In this document: piece by piece, positions 25,621 to 33,011 of the stretch
Position numbering within the stretch: the stretch's first letter is position 1
Layout: every line of letters begins with the position of its first letter
Notes under the pieces: generated by a model
The model's database searches: none
Seen by the model: the letters and a program-made list of their open reading frames with translations, nothing else
What the model was told of the DNA's origin: nothing
Position numbers and translations under genes: made by a program
From: Verrucomicrobiaceae bacterium
GTDB taxonomy: Bacteria > Verrucomicrobiota > Verrucomicrobiia > Verrucomicrobiales > Verrucomicrobiaceae
Direction of reading: 5' to 3'
Assembly: GCA_027487315.1 (NCBI GenBank)
Contig: JAIYDW010000109.1
Location: forward strand, 1 to 36,721
DNA: 36,721 bases

Positions 25621-27087
25621 ATGAATCCCTTTGTGAGTTGTCTTGGCCTCGTGCCACGGTCGGTCAAGCCCCGTCAGTCCGGGTTAACTATGGTTTTGGA
25701 TAAATTCATGGGGTCGAATGGGACTGCGGATTTGATCGAGACGGCGGGGGAGTATGTGGACGTGGTGAAACTGGGGTGGGGGTCTTGTGTGCTGTATCCC
25801 GAGGCAGCACTGGTGAAAAAGGTGGGGATGTTGCGGGACGCTGGGGTTCATGTGTGTCCAGGGGGCACCTTTTTGGAGACGGCGTTTGAGCATGGAAAGG
25901 TGGAGGTGATATTGGATCTGGCGAAGGAGATTGGCTTTGATGCGATTGAGATATCCAATGGGATTCACCCTGACATGACACGTGACGACAAGTTACGGAT
26001 GATTCGATTGGCCACGGAGCGCGGGTTTCACACGATGTCGGAGGTGGGCAAGAAGTTGCCCCAAGAGGATGGGGCGATGACGTATCAACAGCGGATTCAA
26101 GAGGTTAGGGAGGACCTGACTGCGGGCGCTCGGAAGGTGATCATGGAAGCGCGCGAGACGGGCACTGTGGGGATTTTTAAGGCGGATGGGAAGATCAACT
26201 CGGAACTGGCTTATGAACTATTCAAGCATGTCGATCCGGATTCGATCTTGTGGGAGGCGCCGCAGAAGGAGCAGCAGGTCTGGCTGCTGCGGCAACTTGG
26301 ACCTGAGGTGAACATTGGGAATGTGCCGCCTTCTGATGTATTGAGTTTGGAGTCGATGAGACATGGTCTGCGGGCGGATACCTTTCGAGATCACTGCAAG
26401 AACAGTTCGTGTGTTTTTCTGGAGCTTGGGGTAGGTGGGGCGCTGCGGGCACAGAGACGTGGTGATGTGGTGGTTGTGGTGGACGCTTTGCGGGCGAGCG
26501 CGACGATAGTCGAATGCCTGGACAAGGGTGCCAGGGAGTTGATTCCCGTGGTGAGCGCTCAGGATCTTCAGGGGGAGGTGACGATTGGAGAGCGGGGGGG
26601 GGCCAAGTTGCCGAATGCGGATTTGGGTAACAGTCCAAGAGAAATCACCCGGGAGGCGGTGGGAGGGAAGTCCGTGGTGATCACGTCGACCAATGGAACG
26701 GAATGTATTCGCACCGCCAAGGGGCCAAACAGTGTGGTGCTGATTGGGACGGTGACGAACTGCAAAGCGGTTGCCCAAGCGGCTGTGAGGATTGCGAAGG
26801 AGACGGGGCGGAACATCTCACTTGTGGCGGCGGGGAGGAACAACCTGCCTGCGATTGAGGATCGGGCGGGAGTGACGGAGATCATGAAGTGCATTGGGAA
26901 TGCCACACCACGAGGAACGTTAGAGCCGTGCTTCAGTGACAATTTGGAGCGTGACTTTCTTTCGAGCGACAGTGGTGTGAACCTGATCTCGCTGGGTTAC
27001 ATTGATGATGTGATCTATTGTTCGCGGCTGGACATCAGTGTGAGCGTGCCGATTTTCGATGGCGAACGGATTGTGGCCTTTGTTTGA
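25621..27087 (+). CDS. Fusion of phosphosulfolactate synthase (ComA) and 2-phosphosulfolactate phosphatase (ComB)
   Basis: A 488-residue two-enzyme fusion. Residues about 10-262 match ComA, which adds sulfite to phosphoenolpyruvate to give phosphosulfolactate: GLTMVLDKF, YVDVVKLGWGS, CPGGTFLETAFEHGK, FDAIEISNG and MSEVGKK in the expected order, then WEAPQKEQQVWLLRQLGPEV and LESMRHGLRADT. Residues about 275-488 match ComB, the Mg-dependent phosphatase that yields 3-sulfolactate: VVVDALRASATIVECLDKGA, ADLGNSPREI, ITSTNGTECI and AAGRNNLPAIEDRAG. These are the first two steps of coenzyme M synthesis in methanogens, but no later step (ComC, ComD/E) is present. The gene sits between pseF and pseI, next to an ATP-grasp ligase. 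I infer that it supplies sulfolactate to decorate the surface sugar. No Shine-Dalgarno precedes the ATG. Confidence 0.87.
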   Translation: MNPFVSCLGLVPRSVKPRQSGLTMVLDKFMGSNGTADLIETAGEYVDVVKLGWGSCVLYPEAALVKKVGMLRDAGVHVCPGGTFLETAFEHGKVEVILDLAKEIGFDAIEISNGIHPDMTRDDKLRMIRLATERGFHTMSEVGKKLPQEDGAMTYQQRIQEVREDLTAGARKVIMEARETGTVGIFKADGKINSELAYELFKHVDPDSILWEAPQKEQQVWLLRQLGPEVNIGNVPPSDVLSLESMRHGLRADTFRDHCKNSSCVFLELGVGGALRAQRRGDVVVVVDALRASATIVECLDKGARELIPVVSAQDLQGEVTIGERGGAKLPNADLGNSPREITREAVGGKSVVITSTNGTECIRTAKGPNSVVLIGTVTNCKAVAQAAVRIAKETGRNISLVAAGRNNLPAIEDRAGVTEIMKCIGNATPRGTLEPCFSDNLERDFLSSDSGVNLISLGYIDDVIYCSRLDISVSVPIFDGERIVAFV

Positions 27088-27097
27088 GATTGAGAAG

Positions 27098-28321
27098 ATG
27101 AGCAAGACACTAATGATCATAGGGGCGGGGCACGAACAGGTGCCGGCCATCAGAATGGCGGCGGAGATGGGTTATCGGGTGCTGACTACGGATCGAAATC
27201 CTGAGGCGCCGGGTGTCGCTCATGCGCATTTCTTTGAGTTGGTCAGCACGGGTGACAAAGAGGGGAATTTGGAGGCCGCGAGGAAGCATGCGATTGCCGG
27301 TGTGATGACGTTGGGGTCGGAGACGGCGGTGCCGGTTGTGGCGCATATCGCCCAAGTGTTAGGATTGCCGGGGTTTTCGGAGGAGACGGCCTACAAGGCG
27401 ACGAACAAGAACGCGATGAGGGCTGCGTTTGAGGCGTTTGGGGTGCCTGCGCCGGTGAGCAGGCCGGCATTAACCCTGGAGGAGGTGGAAGCGTTTGCTG
27501 AGGTGCATGGTTTTCCGCTCGTGTTGAAGCCGAGTGACTGTTCGGGTCAACGCGGAACGACGCGGGTGGATGAGATTGCGGGGTTGGAGGTTGCGTTGGA
27601 AAGCGCCTTGCGATTCTCGACAGATGGTCGGGCGATTGTGGAGACGTTTTGCGAGGGTATTGAGATCAACGTTACGGCTGCGGTGGTAGGCGGGGAGGTC
27701 CACTTTTTGTCGTTGTCTGACCGGATCACTGCGGAGCCACCGCATTTTGGGATCGCAATTGAACACATTTCTCCTCCACAGGTGGATGACGAGATGGCTG
27801 AGGCGATTCGGGAGGCCTCGCGGCTGGCGATCAAGGCGATCGGATTGACGGATGGGATTGCGTATCCGCAGGTGATTGCGAGTCCGAAGGGACCGCGGGT
27901 GATTGAGATTGCGGTCCGAATCCCGGGTGGTCACATGAGGGAGGTGGCGTGGTATCGTAGCGGGGTGGACATGATCGAGATTGCGATTCGGCAAGCGATG
28001 GGAAATGAGGATCCGTGGGGGAGTTGTCGGAGAATCCCGGCGAAAGCGGCTTTGTCAGTCAAATTCATCACGGAGTTGGATTGTCCGGACCATGGGGGGC
28101 GGAAGGTGGTTTCAATTGAGGGACTGGAAGAAGCGAGAGCCTTGCCCGGGGTGCATTTGGTGAGATTTTATCTGCAAGAGGGAGATACGATTCCGAGACT
28201 TGACAGTTCTGCCGCGAGGTTTGGTGCCGTGATTGCTTCGGGGGTAAATCGGGAGGAGGCCTGTCGATTTTCGCGGGAAGCAGCAGAAAAAATTGGGTAT
28301 CCCTTGTCGAGGGCGAAATAG
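27098..28321 (+). CDS. ATP-grasp carboxylate-amine ligase
   Basis: A 407-residue ATP-grasp enzyme. An N-terminal preATP-grasp Rossmann-like domain (TLMIIGAGHEQVPAIRMA) is followed by the ATP-binding lysine segment FPLVLKPSDCSGQRGTTRV and the lid strand IVETFCEGIEINVTA. The metal-binding end VIEIAVRIPGGHM has the E-x3-R pattern of the family. Such enzymes activate a carboxylate as acyl phosphate and join it to an amine or other nucleophile. Starting at ATG 27098, with GAGAAG just upstream, it follows the ComAB fusion by 10 bases, so cotranslation is likely. I infer that sulfolactate is the carboxylate and that a nonulosonic acid or its diamino-sugar precursor is the acceptor. Other acids are possible. 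Confidence 0.86.
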   Translation: MSKTLMIIGAGHEQVPAIRMAAEMGYRVLTTDRNPEAPGVAHAHFFELVSTGDKEGNLEAARKHAIAGVMTLGSETAVPVVAHIAQVLGLPGFSEETAYKATNKNAMRAAFEAFGVPAPVSRPALTLEEVEAFAEVHGFPLVLKPSDCSGQRGTTRVDEIAGLEVALESALRFSTDGRAIVETFCEGIEINVTAAVVGGEVHFLSLSDRITAEPPHFGIAIEHISPPQVDDEMAEAIREASRLAIKAIGLTDGIAYPQVIASPKGPRVIEIAVRIPGGHMREVAWYRSGVDMIEIAIRQAMGNEDPWGSCRRIPAKAALSVKFITELDCPDHGGRKVVSIEGLEEARALPGVHLVRFYLQEGDTIPRLDSSAARFGAVIASGVNREEACRFSREAAEKIGYPLSRAK

Positions 28322-28336
28322 AACCTTTTTAGAAAA

Positions 28337-29386
28337 ATGAGAATTGGCAAATTCCAAATAGATCGAAGTGATAGACCCTTTGTCATTGCAGAGCTTTCAG
28401 GGAATCACAATGGTTCTTTGGATCGGGCGATCAGGCTTGTCGAGGCGGCGGCGGCGACGGGGGCTCAGTGCGTTAAGTTGCAGACGTATCGGGCGGATAC
28501 GCTGACGTTGGATGTGACGGAGGGAGAGTTTGTGATTTCGGATCCGAAGTCGCTGTGGAAGGGGCGTTCGTTGCATTCGCTGTATGAGGAGGCGCACACG
28601 CCATGGGAGTGGCATGAGCCGATCATGAAGCGGGCGGCCGAGTTGGGGGTGGTGTGCTTCAGCAGTCCGTTTGATGAGACGGCGGTGGATTTTTTGGAGG
28701 GGCTGGATGTGCCTGCCTACAAGATTGGGTCGTTTGAATGCACGCATTTGCCGTTGTTGAAGAAGGTGGCGGAGACGGGCAAGCCGGTGATTCTTTCGAC
28801 GGGGATGGCGACAGTGGCGGAGATTGATGAGGCAGTGTGGACGTTGCGGGCGGGGGGATGTTCTGAGTTGGCGCTTTTGAAGTGCACGAGTTCGTATCCG
28901 AGCACGCCGGAGAATTCGAATTTGGCGACGTTGCCGCATTTGAGGGAGATGTTCGGGTGCGAGGTGGGCATCTCGGATCACACGTTGGGGATTGGGGTGA
29001 GTGTGGCGTCGGTGGCGCTGGGGGCGGTGATCATTGAGAAGCATTTCACGCTGGCGCGGGCGGATGGCGGGGTGGATTCGGCGTTTTCGATGGAGCCTGA
29101 TGAGATGAAGGCGCTGGTGGTGGAATCGGAGCGGGCGTGGCAGGCGATGGGACGGATTCACTATGGGCCGACAGCGGCGGAGCAGGGGGCGGTGAAGCGG
29201 CGACGGTCGATTTACCTGAGTGAGGATGTGGGGGAAGGGGAGGTGCTGAGTGAGGGCAATTTGAGGGTGGTGCGTCCTGGGCACGGGCTGGAGCCGAGGT
29301 TTCTGCCCTTGGTGTTGGGGAGGCGACTGAGGCGGGCGGTGACGAAGGGGACGCCGTTGAGTTGGGATTTGCTGTTGGAGGGGTAG
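28337..29386 (+). CDS. pseI: Pseudaminic acid synthase
   Basis: A 349-residue enzyme that condenses the freed six-carbon diamino sugar with phosphoenolpyruvate to give a nine-carbon acid. The NeuB-type barrel starts with FVIAELSGNHNG. The sequence SLYEEAHTPWEWHEPIM is a PseI signature not shared with NeuB or LegI. The metal-binding His of GVDSAFSMEPDE and IIEKHFTL is present, and residues about 290-349 form the SAF (antifreeze-like) domain (RRSIYLSEDVGEGEVLSEGNL). It is the last pathway enzyme here and begins 15 bases after the ATP-grasp gene. Both it and the ComA domain use PEP. Confidence 0.92.
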   Translation: MRIGKFQIDRSDRPFVIAELSGNHNGSLDRAIRLVEAAAATGAQCVKLQTYRADTLTLDVTEGEFVISDPKSLWKGRSLHSLYEEAHTPWEWHEPIMKRAAELGVVCFSSPFDETAVDFLEGLDVPAYKIGSFECTHLPLLKKVAETGKPVILSTGMATVAEIDEAVWTLRAGGCSELALLKCTSSYPSTPENSNLATLPHLREMFGCEVGISDHTLGIGVSVASVALGAVIIEKHFTLARADGGVDSAFSMEPDEMKALVVESERAWQAMGRIHYGPTAAEQGAVKRRRSIYLSEDVGEGEVLSEGNLRVVRPGHGLEPRFLPLVLGRRLRRAVTKGTPLSWDLLLEG

Positions 29387-29425
29387 GTGCGGAAAATGCT
29401 CTTTTTGGGCGAAATCTGAGGCCAA

Positions 29426-31000
29426 ATGGTTCAGGCTGCGCTTACTCCGGTCATGCTTAAAAGACGACTGCTCATCGCTCAGGGTCCACAACAGTTGTTG
29501 GTGGGGCTGGCGTGTCTGCGCCAGCGGGCGGAGGATGCGGGTGCTGGGGTGGTGTTTGAGGATGTTTTGGTTCTCGGCGATTTCATGGCGCCGGAGGTGG
29601 CGGAGGATGTGGACCAGATTTGCCGGATGCTGGCGAAGCAGCATGGTTTTGTGAAAGTGTGCAGCACGCATGATTTGGATGCGAGGTTGTATCGGAGAGA
29701 GTTGCCTTTGCCGGGCTATTTTGCGGGGGTTCTGCGCCGGATCGGGTGCCGCGAGTTTGATGAATTGATCTGCACACGAAACACGCAGACTCTGAATGAG
29801 GTGGTGATGCATGCGTTTGGTTCGGCGAGGCGAATCACGGTGGGGGATGGGTTGGGGGTGATTGACAACAGCAGTGTGCGATTTGCGGAGCCGATTTTGC
29901 CGACTGGGTATTTGGCGGTGGATGAGTTGCAGTCGATTTTGCCGATTGAGTCGGAACCGGGACTGTTTGGCAGGCTGGCGGTGGGGGCGATTGATGCCGG
30001 GAAGTATGTGGAAGCGGTACGGCGGGGGGCGGAGGCGCTGGAGGTGGAGGCGATGATGAAGCGTTATGATCCGGAGGTTTTTGAGAAGCCATCGGTGGTG
30101 GTGTTGATGACGAATCTGACGGAGGCGGGGTATGCGGCGAAGGCTGAGGATGAGGTGAGCTATTTTTTGGAGACGATGGTGCCGCATTTGACGGCGGAGA
30201 CGAGAGTTTGGATCAAGGGGCATCCGAGGCATTGCTATGGGCAGCCTGGGATGCTGGTCGAGCGGCTGGGAGCGTTGGGGTATCGGGCGTTTCACAGCGT
30301 GGAGATTGACCGGTTGCCGGTGGAGTGTCTGGCGGTGAGTTTGGCGAAGTCGAAGTTGTTGGCACTGCATTCGAGCAGTTGCGTGACTTGGAAGTTGTTG
30401 AATCCTGAGACATCGATTGTGATGGGCGTGCCCGAGGCGTTGGGGAACAGGTGGCTGATCAAATCGATCGGGGTGCCAGTCGGCTTAACGACACGGGTGG
30501 TGCAGACGGCGATGGCGGGGATGGGGAGGATGGAGCCGTTGAGTCGGGAGGCGATACGGTTGATTGCGGAATTGTCGCCACGGTGGGGGGTTGAGATGGG
30601 GCCGGCGTCGCAGCCGATGGAGCCTGAGATTTTGGAATGGGTGGAGGCGGCGATTGAGGGTTCCCGGCGGGAGTTTGCCAACATGGGGGATCGGCCGCCG
30701 GTGGATGTGCATGCGCGGGCGAAGGCGAGCAAGCATGAGGAGGCGATTTTGGGGGTGTTGGGGGTGGATTGTTGTGCGGGTGAGCGGGCGGGGTTGTTTG
30801 ATCAGATTTTGGCGGTGCCGGGTGCTGGCAATGGAAATGCAGAGAAGTTGCGGGCGGAACGGGACAAGTTGGAGGCCCGGGTGGGGCGGTTGACTGAGGA
30901 GTTGGAAGGGATTCGGGGGACGTGGGCGTGGGGTTGTCTGAGGTGGTTGTTCAAGCTTGAACGCGCGATTCGCTGCCGTAGTGGTGGGCGCAGACCTTAG
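29426..31000 (+). CDS. Sialyltransferase-like glycosyltransferase with C-terminal coiled coil
   Basis: A 524-residue protein. Three motifs resemble those of bacterial sialyl- and polysialyltransferases (GT38, GT52, GT80): an acidic-Gly motif GDGLGVID (from 140), an HP motif KGHPRH (264-269) and a Ser motif HSSSCVTW (from 315). The opening LLIAQGPQQLLVGLACL is like the start of polysialyltransferase-type enzymes. After about residue 400 come an acidic helical region and a coiled coil (AEKLRAERDKLEARVGRLTEELE) ending in a Trp/Leu/Arg-rich segment that could sit on the membrane. Since it follows pseI, I infer that it transfers the CMP-nonulosonic acid to the glycan or a protein. ATG 29426 or 29453 may be the start. 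The overall similarity is low, so the family call is moderate. Confidence 0.65.
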   Translation: MVQAALTPVMLKRRLLIAQGPQQLLVGLACLRQRAEDAGAGVVFEDVLVLGDFMAPEVAEDVDQICRMLAKQHGFVKVCSTHDLDARLYRRELPLPGYFAGVLRRIGCREFDELICTRNTQTLNEVVMHAFGSARRITVGDGLGVIDNSSVRFAEPILPTGYLAVDELQSILPIESEPGLFGRLAVGAIDAGKYVEAVRRGAEALEVEAMMKRYDPEVFEKPSVVVLMTNLTEAGYAAKAEDEVSYFLETMVPHLTAETRVWIKGHPRHCYGQPGMLVERLGALGYRAFHSVEIDRLPVECLAVSLAKSKLLALHSSSCVTWKLLNPETSIVMGVPEALGNRWLIKSIGVPVGLTTRVVQTAMAGMGRMEPLSREAIRLIAELSPRWGVEMGPASQPMEPEILEWVEAAIEGSRREFANMGDRPPVDVHARAKASKHEEAILGVLGVDCCAGERAGLFDQILAVPGAGNGNAEKLRAERDKLEARVGRLTEELEGIRGTWAWGCLRWLFKLERAIRCRSGGRRP

Positions 31001-31016
31001 CCAATCTCCTCCATCA

Positions 31017-33011
31017 ATGCCGACCCTTTCCGAACTCGAAAAAGAAGCCCACCGTCTCCTCAAAGGGGGAAGTAACATGGCGGCGCTGCGTGTGGCGGAG
31101 CAGGCGGCGAAGGAGCACCGGACAAGCCCGGGGGCGCATCATTTGCATGCGCGGATTCAGGAGATTTCGGCGCGGTATGAGGAGGCGTTGAGCAGTTATC
31201 GGGAGTGTGTTCGGCTGGGCGGGCATGGGGATGCTGAGAAGCGGGTGGAGGTTTTGCAGGCGGCTTTGGAACGGCCCAAGGTTGAGCATGTGCCGACGGG
31301 GTTGCGTTCGTGGCGGAGCGGGATGCCTTTGGCGGCTTTGACGAGCATTCAGAATGCGCTGCACAACTACAAGTACAAGGACACGCCACTGCAGAAGAAC
31401 CCGTTTGATTATGCGCTGTATCCGATGCTGCTGTGGCAGTTCAGGCCGCGGACGATCATTGAGATCGGTTCGAAGGAGGGAGGGTCTGCGCTGTGGTTTG
31501 GGGATTTATGCGATACCTTTGGGTTGGATTGTCAGATTCACTCGGTGGACATCGTGCGGGTGGCGACGGTGAAGCACAAGCGGGTGACGTTTCACGAGGG
31601 GGATGGTCGCAATCTGGGTGGGACATTCACTGAGAAGTTGCTGAAGCGGCTGCCGAGGCCATGGCTGGTGATTGAGGATGCCGATCACAGCTACGAGACG
31701 ACGCATGCGGTGCTGGAGTTTTTTGAGGATCTGATCACGACCGAGGACATGGTGGTGGTGGAGGATGGGATCATTAGTGATTTGTCATCGATGGAAGAGG
31801 GGGCGTCGGGGCCGCATCGGGCGTTGAAGAAGTTTTTGCATCGCAATTTTGCGGAGTGGGAGATCCTGCCGGAGTGGTGTGATTTTTTTGGGTACAACTT
31901 CACTTGGAGCAGCAACGGGTTCTTGAAGCGGACAGGGCTGAAGAAGTTGGGGACGGATGTGGCGCCCGAGCAACCGCAGGCGTTGGGGTTGGTGAGGGCG
32001 AAGGATTTTGCAGGGGCGTTGGAGGCATTGAAGGAGGCAAGCAGTTATGGGGCGGGGTATCTTCGGGCGTATTCTTTGTGGCGTTTGGGCCGGGTGGAGG
32101 AAGCGAGGGAGGAGGCTTTGGCGGAGGTGAAGCAGTTTGCGGGGCACCGGCAGGCGCAGAAGCTTTGTGAGTTGTTAACGGCGAGTCTTGAGGGGACGCG
32201 GATGGAGGTGGCGCCAAAGCCGCGTGCGCCGCTGGCGATAGGAGGGGCAAACGGGGTTTTGCCGATGGTCAATTTGGGGTGTGGGCATCATTTTCGCGCT
32301 GGGTGGGTGAATGTGGATGTGGTGCCGGCGGATGCATCGGTGCATGCGCATGATTTGACGCAGCCGTTGCCGTTTGCGGACGGGAGTTGCGGGGTGGTTT
32401 ATCACAGTCATGTGCTTGAGCATTTGCCGAAGGATGCGGCGCCGCGGTTCGTCGGGGAGTGTTATCGGGTGCTGGCGGAAGGCGGGATTTTGCGGGTGGT
32501 TGTGCCGGATTTGGAGGGGATTGTGAGGGCTTATTTGAGAGAACTGGAGGCGGGTGTGGCGGGAGACCAGGGGGCGGTGCAGCGGCATGAGTGGATGACA
32601 CATGAGTTGGTGGATCAACTGGCGAGGCATCGGTCGGGTGGGGAGATGATGAAGTATTGGAAGCAGGATCCGATGCCGGCGGAGGATTTTGTGTTTGAGC
32701 GGGTGGGGTGGGAGGTGAGGCAGTTTGTGGAGCCTTGGAGGGCGTCTGGGAAGGTGGAGGCGAAGGCTGTGAAGCCGGAGGCGAATGCGGTGGGGACGTT
32801 TCGGTTGGGGGGGGAGGTGCATCAGTGGATGTATGATCGGCTGTCGCTGGGGAGGTTGCTGGCGGAGGCTGGGTTTGAGGGGATCGAGGTGAAGTCGGCG
32901 GTGGAGTCGGGGATTGCGGGGTTTGCGGGCTATGAGTTGGATGCGGATGAGGCGGGGCGGGTGCGGAAGCCGGACTCGCTGTTCATGGAGGCTCGGAAGC
33001 CAAGTGCATGA
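31017..33011 (+). CDS. Fusion of a TPR-like region, cephalosporin-hydroxylase-type domain and SAM methyltransferase
   Basis: A 664-residue multidomain protein. Residues 1-80 are helical and TPR-like (LEKEAHRLLKGGSNMAALRV, then YEEALSSYRECVRLGG). Residues about 130-320 match the CmcI/cephalosporin hydroxylase family, a Rossmann domain with the SAM-type motif IIEIGSKEGGSALWFG, VIEDADHSYE and VVVEDGIISD. A second methyltransferase domain (about 425-650) opens with MVNLGCGHHFRAGWVNVDV, then HSHVLEHLPKDA and RVLAEGGILRVVVPD. The C-terminus has ESGIAGFAGYELDADEA. ATG 31017 is preferred over a TTG start inside the upstream gene. Members occur in exopolysaccharide loci and modify sugars, but neither domain's substrate is known here. 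Confidence 0.8.
   Translation: MPTLSELEKEAHRLLKGGSNMAALRVAEQAAKEHRTSPGAHHLHARIQEISARYEEALSSYRECVRLGGHGDAEKRVEVLQAALERPKVEHVPTGLRSWRSGMPLAALTSIQNALHNYKYKDTPLQKNPFDYALYPMLLWQFRPRTIIEIGSKEGGSALWFGDLCDTFGLDCQIHSVDIVRVATVKHKRVTFHEGDGRNLGGTFTEKLLKRLPRPWLVIEDADHSYETTHAVLEFFEDLITTEDMVVVEDGIISDLSSMEEGASGPHRALKKFLHRNFAEWEILPEWCDFFGYNFTWSSNGFLKRTGLKKLGTDVAPEQPQALGLVRAKDFAGALEALKEASSYGAGYLRAYSLWRLGRVEEAREEALAEVKQFAGHRQAQKLCELLTASLEGTRMEVAPKPRAPLAIGGANGVLPMVNLGCGHHFRAGWVNVDVVPADASVHAHDLTQPLPFADGSCGVVYHSHVLEHLPKDAAPRFVGECYRVLAEGGILRVVVPDLEGIVRAYLRELEAGVAGDQGAVQRHEWMTHELVDQLARHRSGGEMMKYWKQDPMPAEDFVFERVGWEVRQFVEPWRASGKVEAKAVKPEANAVGTFRLGGEVHQWMYDRLSLGRLLAEAGFEGIEVKSAVESGIAGFAGYELDADEAGRVRKPDSLFMEARKPSA

Noticed and set aside
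28397-30370. A 657-residue open frame on the - strand opposite pseI and the transferase gene
   Set aside because: It is rich in Arg, His, Pro, Gln and Leu with no domain, and lies fully antisense to two well-supported genes; it arises from the G-rich codon use of the + strand.
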